Of a DNA stretch of 64,000 nt, positions 43,681 through 54,520 are shown in pieces. The notes under the pieces were generated by a model. It was not told where the DNA came from. It searched no databases and saw nothing but the letters and a program-made list of their open reading frames with translations. Source of the DNA: Durusdinium trenchii (lineage: Eukaryota > Sar > Dinophyceae > Suessiales > Symbiodiniaceae); contig CAXAMN010021385.1 of the NCBI GenBank assembly GCA_963970005.1, forward strand, positions 581,375 through 645,374. Direction: 5' to 3'. Position 1 is the stretch's first letter, and each line of letters starts with the position of its first letter. Made by a program: the position numbers and the translations under genes.

Positions 43681-45335
43681 CTCTACATCACAAATTGTCC
43701 GTTTATGGTCTTTTCAAAAGGCGGTGCTGCCAGTGCAAGTTTTCTTTTGGCACATTTCCAACATTGACCAATTCCACGCAGACTTGAACGCGCACCTCAC
43801 CTTCCAGGGATTCCCTGAAACGTTTCGTGGTAAGCAAAGTGCCCGCAGATGCCCGCTAAATGCATGTTCTTTGTTCAAGGCTTTCAGTTGTAAAGGTCAG
43901 TGATTGGGGAGGAGACTACGCTCATGAGACCCTCATAAAGCCCCTGCTGAAGCCTCTCTTCCTTGAGTTATCACTGAGTCATACTTGTTCATAATGAAGC
44001 CATCTTGCAGAATTGTTAAACTAGACTATATTTTTATACTTAATCTTACGAATTGTTTTAATTTATATACTTACTTTTAGTCTAATAACAAAGACTTGCC
44101 AAGTTTCCCAAACAATCTAGGAACCACATACATAGCAAGCGTGAGCTATCCTGCATCCTACCTAGGAGCATCTTACTAACTAGCTTACCTCTTCTAGCGG
44201 CCTACCCCGCCGGGGCAAAACATATCAAACTCCTTGGAATTCGGCAAGCCGCGTGCAATCTTCGAAAAGCAATGCTCCTTCTCGGCAAAGCTCACAATCC
44301 AACCGACCCTCTCCCTTGTCTGAGCCAGACTCTCTTCTCATCAAAGTCTTTTTGCTGATCCGGACTCTTAGCTACCATGGTAGCATAAAATAGCCTTCGT
44401 TTCCTTCACCAAGCTGCAATTTGCATTATTGTATATAATATACTGGTTTCCAATGTCACTGTCCTTTAGTGCCAAGTGTAGTGCTGACCTCGTTTGCTTC
44501 TCATGTCAATGTACCGCATGGCGTCTAATGTATTGCAGAGTGAGTGAGTACAGCATTGCACGTGCGTGATCGAGCTTGAGACTTCTGAATTTGCAGCTTT
44601 CAGAATATCCTGGTCAGGCTCCACTGCAACCACTTTACACATTCCTGCCCGTGAAAGTGGTTGGCTTTCGCTTTGCTATCCAAGGCTCCGCAAACTCAAG
44701 AACATGTTGATCGATACCCCACAGCCACACAACAGCTTCTAAGATCACTTTCAATCAATTTGCCTCAAGGACCCTTTGACCTAACAGCGGACAGGGGAAA
44801 CCTGCACGGCAAGCCATGTGCTTAAAGCTTGGAACGCTGTGAAACGGCTGCAAATTATTCTTGAAGCAACGGACTATTCCTTTGCTTGTGCGGTTCCAGG
44901 TCCACTCGAAATCGGAGTCTTTGTGCATCAGTCCCTGTTGCCTTCAAAGCAGCACTACAAAACCTGTCGCTGGCTCAGTGTTTGAGAGGCTCTTCCTTCT
45001 TGTCTTGAAAGATGTGACATGCTCAACATCAACTGGATGCTCATGACCCCGCCACTCAAATCCATGCAGTCTGTTCCTGGTTTATTCAGTTGGGCTGTCA
45101 CAAGTCACGGGAGCCTTCCTTTGCGATAATTTTGTGGGCACTTTCCAGATCAGGCCGGGGCTGCGAAGCCGTGCGCTGGACAGTTGGGAACGGCCTTACT
45201 GGTGACTACAAAGAACTTCTTTCCTCACTTCTTTAGCTTGTGACTTGCAGATCACACACAGACACACAACAACTTTTTGTAAAGGCAGTTTCATAAGGCA
45301 GGTAAGTATTTCGTAAGGCAGGGTAGGTGGAAAAG
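43681..45335. other. No supported gene
   Basis: Mostly AT-rich in 44000-44120. Short + frames at 43661-43903 and 44861-45046 have no motif or splice context. Nothing convincing in this 1.6 kb. Confidence 0.4.
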
Positions 45336-46087
45336 GTTGATACAGCAAGGCGATCGGTGATCTGCCAAAAAAAGCAGGTTGCGTTTACTTTTACTCCTGT
45401 GGCTATGTCCTGTTGTTTCATGACGTATTGCCAGACTGTACTTTGTTTGCAGGACTTATTGGGTCAAGAAACACCGGAGGCCACATGGCTGCTGGTTCGA
45501 GGACAACTGCTTGAGGTGCACACGCCCTCGTGGCAAAATGTTGCAAGTTCTGCTTTGTTTGATGCTAGGTGTTGAAGGACGCAGCTGCCTCAGGTCACAT
45601 ATCTGATCTTTGGGTTGATCACTGTCTGACCGACATGTTGGAGTTGCTTGGCCGACTGTGCACATTCTGGCTTGTGTCAAGGTGGAATGCATTCCAACTG
45701 AGCCAGATGGACAGCTTGCACGCCCAGGCGCTGTTCCAGAGTGTGGTTGCTGGTGGTTACCACTGCTTTTCAGCCACCGGCTTCATTTGCATTGAAAACA
45801 GCGAAGCTAAAAGATGCCAACTTGGCCTTGGCACAATTTGAGACACGGCAGGTGACTGCTTGCTTCCACCAGAGGATTCACAAGAGCTCTCTCTCTCTCT
45901 CTCTCCCTCCCTCTCTGGCTTACATGTCCAATGGTGTTCTGAACGAATCTTTATATATATATATATTTTTGTTTTTTGATCATGCAGCACCAAAAACACA
46001 CAAAACAGAATGCAGCAATGTGAGGAGCCAAAGCTAGCAGAGGCTATGCAGCACTTGCCACCGCAAGTGCTTTGGGTCGTCTCCTGA
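45336..46087 (+). CDS. Five-exon hypothetical protein
   Basis: The exons agree in phase throughout: 45336-45377 (VDTARRSVICQKKQ), 45453-45515 (DLLGQETPEATWLLVRGQLL), 45569-45681 (VLKDAAASGHISDLWVDHCL, then a Leu-rich run), 45740-45851 (VWLLVVTTAFQPPASFALKT and LKDANLALAQFETRQ) and 46016-46087 (CEEPKLAEAMQHLPPQVLWV, TGA). All four introns are GT-AG, 53-164 bases; the last holds a (CT)n run (45886-45916) and an (AT)n run. The 5' end is not visible, so further exons may lie upstream. Probably a helical protein. No family recognised. Confidence 0.7.
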
Positions 46088-46411
46088 GACAAATGAAATC
46101 GAAGCATCGCGACCCATCAAAGTCGTCATTATTCTCTGACGTTGCACTAGTCATCACCAGTTTCTGACAAGAACATCCTCCACACACTCCCTAATTAGGA
46201 GCATTGCCAGCGTTGCTTGGTTCAGCGCCCATGGGCCGCTGGCTCAGAGAAGTGACAGAGTGACAAGTGGCACAAGTGGCACAAGCGCTGCTGCAAGCCA
46301 TGTTTCTCATGGCGCAACGTTTCTGAGAGCTTAGGATATTTATGAATATTGTCTTCTTGAGATACTGAGGCATTGCGTCATCGCGCACAAACCCAGGGTC
46401 TGGGTTTGCAG

Positions 46412-46777
46412 GAGAGGGCGGAAGAAGGCAGCATTCCTTGTGTTCAATGGTTCTTGGGCTTCTTGTAATGAATTCAGACACCTGCATGTCCGGTACTCAA
46501 TCCACCTGAAAATCGTGAAGGAGCTTTGTATTGACCACTGGCTTCAGGTGCTGCAGGTACTTGACTTGGTCTATGAAGCATGTGACACAGCAGTCACACG
46601 CCAAGACAGACCTAAGGTAGTTATTTTTTTGTAAATATAGCCATGGTTGAAACACCGACACACGGCACGCATTTTGGTTAGGTGGACACTGGCGATGACC
46701 AAGACAATACCCACAACAAAAGGCTGGCAGCAAGCAGGGCACGTGCAGATTGCAGATACAGATTCCAAAATATTTGA
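46412..46777 (+). CDS. Two-exon hypothetical protein
   Basis: Exon 46412-46616 (acceptor GGGTTTGCAG|G, donor CCTAAG|GTAGTT) reads KKAAFLVFNGSWASCNEFRH, IHLKIVKELCIDHWLQVL and LVYEACDTAVTRQDRPK. Exon 46682-46777 (acceptor TTGGTTAG|GTG) reads VDTGDDQDNTHNKRLAASRA and ADCRYRFQNI, then TGA. Phase 0 fits at the junction and the intron is 65 bases. An upstream exon is expected because 46412 starts mid-codon. No family recognised. Confidence 0.58.
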
Positions 46778-47099
46778 AGCTCCTCGAACAGCGACAGGAG
46801 TCTAGCCCAAGATGCCGCTGAGAAGCAGGACTCCGCAAAGGGCAGTGTAGTACCATGCGAGCATGCACTTGGTGGCCACTGCTTCTCTGCTCACATCACA
46901 GGATTATGGCTTTTTCAAGAGGCTTCTTTCACTGTGCATATCCTAGCGTACATCTCTCATGTCTCATGCATGGAATGTGACTACATTTGCAAGATCCCTG
47001 CATTTGCGAGCAGACGTGTGCCAAGCAAGCAGCTTTGCTGGTACTCAATATATCAATCTGGTCCTGCTTGTTTTACATATTTGTTCAAACCTTACTCAG

Positions 47100-47900
47100 G
47101 CTGGGCACAACATTGGGTGACAAGCCGGAGGTCCGCTCTTTGCTGGTGGCTAGCAGTCTTTCAGTACGACATTGATAACGGCCAGAAAGACAGGAACACG
47201 ATAACGTGCCTTTGGACAGGTCTTGGCACGGCTGAAGGGTGTGCCTTTGCTCCCGGATGCAACAGGAGATGCTTTTGGACGAGAGTCGAGCACAAGATGA
47301 GTAGAGTCGATTAAGTTTCCCAATCTAAGAAGCTCGCTGACGGGTTCTTCAAAGAAGCTCGCCCTGGCCAGACTTTGGAGTGACCTCATCGGAGTGACCC
47401 TGCAATTATAGCATAGATTTGTAAGCATCAATCTGTTTCTCGGCAGGACATGCCCTTCGAGTTGCTGATGGGCTTTTGTCTCAAAGGGATCTTCCTTTGA
47501 GTGAAATGTATGCGGAGGATCCTTTCGTCCCGTCACATATTCAAGTGGCAGTGGCAAAGCACCTGGCTGCTTGACTTGTCTCAGGCCCACTTTCTCTTGC
47601 TATGCGACCGATGTGCCTCAGTGCTGGCAGAAGAAGCTCGAGGCTGCAAAGCTGAAGTTCGGGAGTATGAACAATGCACGGAGTATGAAGATTGCCAAAA
47701 CGGGGCTCAACCGTTTATCATTGCTCATAGCTCAAAATTATCATAGACATAATAGACTGGATTATATAATTACTTCCATGTAAGCTCATGTAAGGAATTC
47801 CAAAGAAATTGGTTGAACAGCATAAGTTTCTCAACCAGCAGAGGGATCCGGGAAAGTTCAAGAAAACTACTTTGTATCACTGTTTTCTACTTGCTTTAGA
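47100..47900 (+). CDS. Several probable exons, links unresolved
   Basis: Candidates: 47100-47175 (LGTTLGDKPEVRSLLVASSL), about 47239-47312 (VPLLPDATGDAFGRESSTR, TGA), 47447-47574 (HALRVADGLLSQRDLPLSEM, then YAEDPFVPSHIQVAVAKHL), 47585-47746 (LLCDRCASVLAEEARGCKAE), or in another frame LEAAKLKFGSMNNARSMKI from ~47600 to 47780, and about 47797-47900 (LVEQHKFLNQQRDPGKFKK). Each has a plausible AG acceptor. They probably come from one or two genes on the + strand. The long minus frame (47590 to 47150) is best explained as their antisense. Confidence 0.45.
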
Positions 47901-48023
47901 CACACGACCACTAGGCAGCTGGTGCGATGCGGGTGCTCTGCGACAAAGTGCATGGTGGCTTAGAAGCTGCTGGGTTACGATTCCTGCGGCAACTTGGTGC
48001 CTTGGCTTAGCCGGGCAATTGGG

Positions 48024-48074
48024 GGCCATCGCTAGTAGGTCGGAGGCCATCGCCAGTAGGTTGGAGGCCATTCC
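48024..48074. repeat. GGTTGGAGGCCATCGC repeat, array 3
   Basis: Three units, the two complete ones 21 nt apart: 'gggggccatcgctagtag', 'gtcggaggccatcgccagtag' and 'gttggaggccattcc'. The 'ctagtag' phrase in the linker resembles the TACTAG family. Confidence 0.8.
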
Positions 48075-48729
48075 TATCATACAATTTCCTTTTGCTATTA
48101 GATTCCTACTCCTTGCACCGAGCCCCGCTCTCTCGTGGCTTCTCAAAGAACACCTCATGTTGGGTGTAGGCAGTGTGTAGTAACAGTGTAGTAACAGCTA
48201 GATCGGTTACTGATGGTTACTGTATAGAGCGACTTGTGCTAAAAAGACGCGACTCCCGTGAAATTTAAAGTCTGCGCAAGTCTGCCATTCTTTTCCGACC
48301 CGAGCTGTGGCTGCTTTTGGCCGATCTATCCATGGAAGTGGAACGCAACACAGATATTCACCTGACTAGCAGCGAGCACAGCACGGGACGCTTTGCAATT
48401 CATGACATGACTGTGCAGATTTGAGGTGTTTCGAGGCGTGTGCCTTAGTTTTGCAGCCATTGTTTCTTGATGACATTTGATCACATAATGTGCTTTGTGC
48501 ATGCTCTTTCATTGAGACTCCAGTGACAAGAAAGTGTCCAAATGTCAGGCTCAACGGTCTTAGATTCGGAGAGATGTATGAAATGCAGATCCAAGAGCGT
48601 GACTCACCGTAGATCAAGACATGGTCAACATGTTCTTCGTCACATGGACATAGGACTCACATCGTTGCCCCTCGCACAAGCGCAGACGGACGAAGCTGTG
48701 CATGGTATAGAGGGCACTGCGTCCTTGCT
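48075..48729. other. Intergenic / 5' region of the ankyrin gene
   Basis: The + frame 48542-48775 overlaps the ankyrin start in another phase and is probably untranslated. 'gtgtagtaacagtgtagtaacag' near 48170-48200 is a small tandem duplication. No other gene. Confidence 0.4.
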
Positions 48730-49470
48730 ATGGCAGACTATGTGGGCGATTCTGTGGTGTACTACAAGGGGGTGAGGGAGGAAGATCCTATCCTGACCTT
48801 TGCCTTCCACACGCCCAGCCATCAACTGCTTCTAGATGTGAGTGAGGAAAAGGGAAAGAAAGAGACCTTCAGGCAGCGCTACGAACGCGAGGTTTCACAA
48901 GCACAACAAAAGTACAAAGATCTTGAGCCTGAATTCAGTGACGATGACATGAATGGTACACTGGAAGAGGCAGATAGAAAGCGTGGCTGGCAGTATCCAC
49001 TGACCAAGACACAGCAGAAGAAAGAGTTTGGCTGCGTTCCAGCAGATCAGCAACGGTTTCTTTGGAGATTGCAAGACGGTCACCTCGACATCGTTGAGGA
49101 TTACCTTGGAAATCCGAAGATGGCCAAGGCGATTGATCTCAATCGGTATGATGATGAGGGCCTAACACCATTGCATCATGCCGCCAAGCTTGGACATGCG
49201 GAGATCGTCAAGGTGCTGATTGAAGGCGGGGCAGAAAAGTCAAACACTTATGCCATGCAATGGGTTTAACAACTTGAGCAATTGACGACAAAAAAGGGTT
49301 TTGCTAAGCTTGCCAGCGGCAGTTTTCACTTTCTTGGCACAGGCAAAGCAGACCCGCTTCTTCGTGATAAAGTCAGTGGCCTCAATGCTTTGGAGTTCGC
49401 CCAAGCAGGCCATTGGGATTCTGGACCTCACATGGAAGCCGTCAAGGCCATTCAGAACTTTGACTTCTGA
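48730..49470 (+). CDS. Ankyrin-repeat protein, two exons
   Basis: ATG 48730 (context gctATGg) starts MADYVGDSVVYYKGVREED. A charged linker (KETFRQRYEREVSQAQQKYK) is followed by an ankyrin start (FLWRLQDGHLDIVEDYL) and a canonical repeat (TPLHHAAKLGHAEIVKVL). Exon 1 runs to about 49234. The protein continues from about 49352 as DPLLRDKVSGLNALEFAQAG and MEAVKAIQNFDF, with TGA at 49470, so the join restores IEGGADPLLRDK, a perfect ankyrin boundary. Both intron ends show the four bases GCAG, so the exact cut is ambiguous and no standard GT-, GC- or GA-AG pair fits the ADP reading; CACAG|GCAAAG is an alternative acceptor giving GKADPLL. Ankyrin repeats mediate protein contacts. About 205 residues, with no other domain. 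Confidence 0.85.
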
Positions 49471-49759
49471 CTGCTGTGAACACATGCGTGTTCTACACAC
49501 GCACGATCTTCCAGAGGAAAAAGTGTAACGAAGGTGCACTGGTGTTTTCTCGGTTAAAGCTGAGATAAGCTGAAGGTCATCGGAGTCTATATCTTGCTGT
49601 TTTTTGCCAAGGCCAACACGCCAGGATATAGTCCCACTGTGTGCAGTTCTCAGACTCTTTCATAACGTCAAATACAGAATTATATATGCAAGATCAAACA
49701 AGTAGAATCTGGACCATACCATACAGTTTCTTTATCAGAAAAAAAACAATCTATTGCAG

Positions 49760-51793
49760 GCGTTGAGTGGCACCTGGGGTTGGCTGAAGCTTGGTGGAGA
49801 CCAAGTGGGGGTATGTTGCTCGTTGAAGTCCTAAATATGAACCGTCTAAACCGTGCTCAATTGGCCAAGGAAACGGCAAACTTTCAAGTCGGCGGAAGCA
49901 GCAGTACGACACACGCCAGGCTCCAAAGCCTGCAGAAAGCTCTGCTTTTTTCGTCTCTGCTTTAATTAGTACTGGTACATTGGATTTGAGTTTCAATCTG
50001 GCAGGCTGGATGATACAGGACTGCCACAGAATTGGTTAGACTGAACAGTTGAATTGCAAAGCAGATCTAGTTGGCAACTGGTTGACGACAGCAATAGAAT
50101 ACTGGACAAGGCTCAAGCCCCCATGCTGGTGGGGTTTGAGAGAGTTGACCCGGTTGCCCTCTTGGCAGGAGTGGAGCCCCTTGAGAGGTTGAGGTGGGAG
50201 TGCCTTCACACATATCATTACATGCCACTCCCTGTGGCAGGTTAAACCAGCTTAGTCAAGTCATGTGTTGTTTGGAATTCAGGTGCGCTGTTTGGGCAAG
50301 CCTAGCGTGTTTGCGACAGCACTTCTTGAACGGGGCATCTGGGGTGCCGAGCAAGGAAGAGGCAGAGCGGGAGAGAGAGAGGGGGAGGCAATTGAAGACC
50401 GTCCTTTATCCCTGCACGACACCAAATCATGCAAAAGTAGACCACCACAAGGAGATTCAATTGAACGTTGTTGTTTTTTTCATCTTCAAAGCATCGCAAT
50501 GTGTTTTGTGTTGCGATCCTGAGATCACAGGATCTCCAGGATCCAGCGAGCGGTCCCTCAGGTGTTGCCCTGGTCAGCTCTGAGTGAACTTCTAATACCA
50601 TGCTCGAGCATTCGAAGTGGCTTTGGAACATGCTCACGTCTCACTTGTCCCACATATTTGGGTGAAGCTGCCGGCAGTGAGTTGCAACAAGATGTGCTTG
50701 TGGCCATCATGGGATTCATCCATGGTGTCGAGGCTGGATGGTTTGCTTGGGGTTATTAGCCTGGCACAGGCATGATGATAGATAGCCAAGCTGTGCAAAA
50801 CTATAATCACTCCCCTTGAGTGTTGGCTCCTTGCCGATTGTCTTTATTGCATGCCCTGTCTTTGCCGCAGGCCGAGGTTCGTGACATTGGCATTTTCGCT
50901 GATCCACCACCCTCATGGCTGCGGGACGATGAGAAGGAATCTGTCCGACAAAGCAAAGGTGCAACCGTCAGAGACAAACTGAACTGGGAAGCTTTTCTGG
51001 ATGAGTTGGGCATGAAGCCTTTATCACCATGCACATCCCACCGGAAAGTTGCTGGGACAGTCCTGACTCTTGGTTGAACCGAGTTCTCTCATTTTCCCTT
51101 GTGGCGTTGCATGTTTTCTTTGGATTTGACATCAGAACCAAGAATATCACAATATTACAGAACCAAACATATCACAATAATATCAATACGTATACGTAGT
51201 ATGTATATATATATATGCACGGCACTCCAAGGTAAGGAAGTAATTTGTTCCTTTTTGAAGCACTTGAGGACCATTGACCTTGGATGGCGACTCTCCAGTT
51301 GTGACTGGTGGGGATTTGTTTGTGACTCGGTGAAAGCCCTTTCCTATGTGGAGCGCCGCCTGAAGAATGCTGACCGTGTAGAGATCACCTGGCTCCGACA
51401 GTTACGAACACCCGAAAGAGTAGACGTCTCCGAGCTTTTTCTGCGAAGCAACTACTTGCGTTTTGGTGGCCATTTTCTGTGCCTTTGCCAAAATGCTTGC
51501 AAGGGTGCTCACCAAAAGTTCTTTGTTTTGTGTGGCTTTCAAGCGGTTTTGAGACGTGGGAATTCTTTTCCTACCCTTTCAGCCTTGAAGCCAGGCCATA
51601 CATGGACCTGCAAGAAGATAGTCAAGCAATGGGCTGCCTCCAACGCCTTCAAGTGGCTACTGAGCTCAATGGCCCTGGATTGCGAAAGTGTCTGCACGTT
51701 CTAAAGATGAGATCCTGCCACGATATCAGCGTTTTTGCTGACCTCTACTCGGCTTTACATTCCTTGCCGAAGGCCAGAAATCTTTTCAGATAG
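49760..51793 (+). CDS. Multi-exon protein, possibly related to the NO VEIN C-terminal region
   Basis: Well-defined exons are 49760-49810 (VEWHLGLAEAWWRPSG), about 50070-50240 (VDDSNRILDKAQAPMLVGFE, then ERLRWECLHTYHYMPLPVA), 50562 to about 50757 (YLGEAAGSELQQDVLVAIMG), 50871-51047 (AEVRDIGIFADPPPSWLRDD, then WEAFLDELGMKPL), 51261-51478 (HLRTIDLGWRLSSCDWWGFV, then WLRQLRTPERVDVSELFLRS) and 51544-51793 (ETWEFFSYPFSLEARPYMDL to KARNLFR, TAG). The last three join in phase. The phrases FLDELGMKP and LRQLRTP...SELFL resemble the repeated region downstream of the ATPase in NO VEIN-like proteins; this is only an impression. Frames at 49830-49965 and 50265-50460 may add exons. The join 50757/50871 is unresolved. 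Confidence 0.62.
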
Positions 51794-52289
51794 ACTCCAC
51801 ATGAAAGCTGCTAAGATCACTGCCAAAGTCACACAGCTTGTGTCGCGAATCTGGGGTCAAGAAGCCGAGTGACAATGCAGAAGGGAGACTTCACGCTATA
51901 AACATGTTGAGATGTTTTTTTATGATACGTTTATATATATATATAGTTTTCTTAAACATTTTGTTGTTTATATAAAGACTAAGACTATGTCGTTGACCTT
52001 ATTGGTAGAGTTTTTCTTTTGACATTGTCATTTGTATACCTTTTGTTCGTCTTGGTGGCTTTTTGGTCTTTGGTGGCTTGTTGGTTATAATTCAATGAGC
52101 TTGTTGTGTTCTCATTTGTTCTCCACCTGCCAGGTGAGGGTTTTTTTAGTTTAGCAAAGGTGTTACTTCATCCTCTCCGCCATCCTCTCCACCATTGTCT
52201 CCGACCCTGTCCTCCTCCTGCCATGTCGTCATGACACAGCGAGTGTCAGTACACCATAGAGAGGGCCAGCTCAGTCTGGGCATGCACGG
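51794..52289. other. Intergenic
   Basis: AT microsatellite near 51932-51946, then T-rich sequence with 'tttggtggctt' and 'ctttggtggcttgttgg' repeats (52055-52085) and 'catcctctccgcc' and 'catcctctccacc' (52171-52197). No gene seen. Confidence 0.45.
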
Positions 52290-53235
52290 TGAGAAGATAT
52301 GTCAGATAGAAATGCTAAGAGATATGCCAGTTAGAATGCCAGAAGATATGCCATAAAGAATGTCAGAAGGTTTGCCAGAAATAAGGGCAGAAGATAGGCC
52401 AGATAGAAAGCTAGAAGATATGCCAGCTAGTATGCCATAAAGAATGTCAGAAGGCTTGAGATGTATGGGGAGATAGAATTCAGAATGCCAAGAGATGCCA
52501 GCTAGAATGCCAGAAGATGTGCCAGAAAAAAAGAAATGCCAGACAGGAGAATGCCAGATAGAATGCCGGAAGATATGGCAGACAGAAATGCAAAGAGACA
52601 TGCTAAAGGATGTCAGAAGAAATGCAACTTAGAATGCCGGAAGGCAGTGTCAGAATGCCAGAGGATATGACAGAAAGGAGGCCAGAAGATATGCCAATGG
52701 GATATGCCAGGTAGATTGGCAGAAGATAGGCCAGAGAAAATGCAGGAAGAGAGGAATTAGATAGAATGCCGCGCAAGATAGAATGCCGGAAGGTATCGCA
52801 GATAGAATGCTGGAAAGGTTGTCAGAAGATATAGCAGAGAGGATGTCGCAAGATGGCGAATGGGTGTCAGCGGATTTGCCAGCTAGAATGTCAGAAGATA
52901 CGCTAGATAGAATGGAAGAATATTTGCCAGACAGAATGATGAGCGCAGAAGATATTGCTGTATGCCAGGCAGCTTGGCAGAAAGGACGTCAGAGTACAAG
53001 CCAGCTAGTATGGCAGGAAGAAGGATGTCAGAAGATATGCAATTTTTAATGTGGGTGCAAGGTGTCGTATAGAATGCTAAATCGCGTGGTATCATACGTC
53101 AGAAGCTGTGTCAGACTTGGTGGCAGAATAATTGTCACAACACATGCCAACAAGGATGTCAGAACACCAGGCTTGATGCCAGAACAAGTGTCAGAACACA
53201 CTGTCAATGCACGTGTCAGGCAGTGTTTGTCAGGA
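52290..53235. repeat. Minisatellite, 12/24-nt unit (gccagaagatat / gccagatagaat)
   Basis: Dozens of degenerate 12-mers of the type GCCAGAAGATAT and GCCAGATAGAAT alternate, giving an approximate 24-nt super-unit. On the + strand this reads as MPEDMPDR-like octapeptides (for example MPEGIADRM, SEDIAERMSQD), with frames opening and closing through indels. From about 53090 the units decay to GTCAGAACA-type phrases. No flanking domain is present, so I call it a repeat, not a gene. Confidence 0.9.
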
Positions 53236-54248
53236 TAGTCTGTCAGTACGTGTTCCTTGCCTTATTCCAAGTCGCCTCTCAGGGTGGGAACCACTCGCAG
53301 TGAAGCGTTCTTTTTTGCGCGAAATTTGGCGTCTTCTTGTTCAGTGTGTTCTTGTTTCGTTGGTTGTTCTTTGTTTTGTTTGCTATCTTTGTTTTTCTAC
53401 TGTGGAGATACAAGCTTTGGATATCGGATGCTTTTCCTTCTTGTTTTTGATGCTTTTCACCAAGAGCGAAGCTTAGGGGCCTTCAGCCATAGTAAGAGCT
53501 TCGGGCTGGGCAGGATTGTTGCGACGTTGTCCTGCTTGCGTGTATTATGTAGACGCGTGACATATTGCCGCATTGTGATGCAAACGTAGCGTGGCGCATC
53601 GTAAAGGTTCTACAGGTTTCAAAGCAGCGCCACCTGGCAAAACCACAACACTTGATGGTGACTTTGCGATGTTGCAACCGCCCTCGCCTAGCTGTTGGCT
53701 TTGGGAATTTGAGGGCGCAGCGTTGTTTGCGTGACGTTGCTGTCATGCTCGCAACCACGCAACCGGTTGCAACCGTCCGCAACTCCGCAAAGTTGGAATC
53801 TGATCGAGAAGGCCTTGCCATCAGGGAAAGCTTTTGGAGGAGGTTTTGGATGGAAGCATGAAATGTCAGATTCGCGTGAAATAGTGTAGAAACGTATAAA
53901 ACACGTGGAAGTGTGGAGCGCAGCGCTTTGTGAGATCCTCAGGTTCCTTCGCTGTGTCACTGGGATTGGTGTTGACAGGTGGCGTTTTGGAGGTGTTGGA
54001 TGTCATTGGGATTTGCTTTTTAGGTTGTTGTGTCAAGCATGTGTTTTCGTCTCCGAAATTGTCGAAGTTACTCCGTAACGTTTCGTGACAAGCTGTGCGT
54101 GTTGGAGAGGTGTTGAAGTCTCGTGGCAGGCGCAGGGGATCGTGAGGTTGCGACGGTTGGTTGTGATTGGCGCTGTGCCATTGATTGGCGTGTCAAAGGC
54201 TGTGGTTGTTGAGGGGCTGGAAATTGCGAAGCTGCTTGGCAAGGCTGC
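53236..54248. other. Low-content region with GCAACC repeats
   Basis: At 53750-53786 'gcaaccacgcaacc', 'ggttgcaacc' and 'gtccgcaac' form small palindromes. Frames at 53207-53589 and 53483-53861 have no motif. It lies between two minisatellites and may itself be decayed repeat. Confidence 0.45.
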
Positions 54249-54520
54249 TTGACGCAAGAGACTTCCCGCTTCACTTTTGGAGGGAGTCTCGCGCGAAACG
54301 CCTCTTTTGGAGACTTGACACGTGTGCTTTTGAAGAAGTCTCGTATGAAACGCTCGGTTTGGAGACTTGACGCATGCGATATGGATTTTGGAGGAAGCAG
54401 GAGTGTCCCACAAAACTGTGCCACAAGAGCGCCCTACGAAAGTGTCCCACAAGAGTGTGTGCCCTACAAGAGTGCCCTACAAGAGTGTCTTGCAGGAGTG
54501 TCCTACAAGAGTGCGCCACA
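54249..54520. repeat. Compound tandem repeat
   Basis: 54249-54405 has about two and a half degenerate units of ~66 bases with the phrases TTTTGGAGACTTGACAC, TTTTGAAGAAGTCTCG and GAAACGC. From 54405 to 54520 this gives way to a ~15-base unit (TGTCCTACAAGAG / TGCCCTACAAGAG) repeated seven to eight times. Both strands are open in several frames because of the repeats. Confidence 0.8.

Noticed and set aside
47150..47590. 146-codon minus-strand ORF
   Set aside because: Several + strand exons with good acceptors occupy the same bases, so the minus frame is best read as antisense.
52302..52601. Minus-strand ORF of hydrophobic repeats (SDILYGILAGISS)
   Set aside because: Created by the 12-nt minisatellite; a tandem repeat opens frames on both strands.
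53752..53790. GCAACCGGTTGC palindromes as a possible regulatory site
   Set aside because: They sit inside decayed repeat sequence with no nearby gene start.
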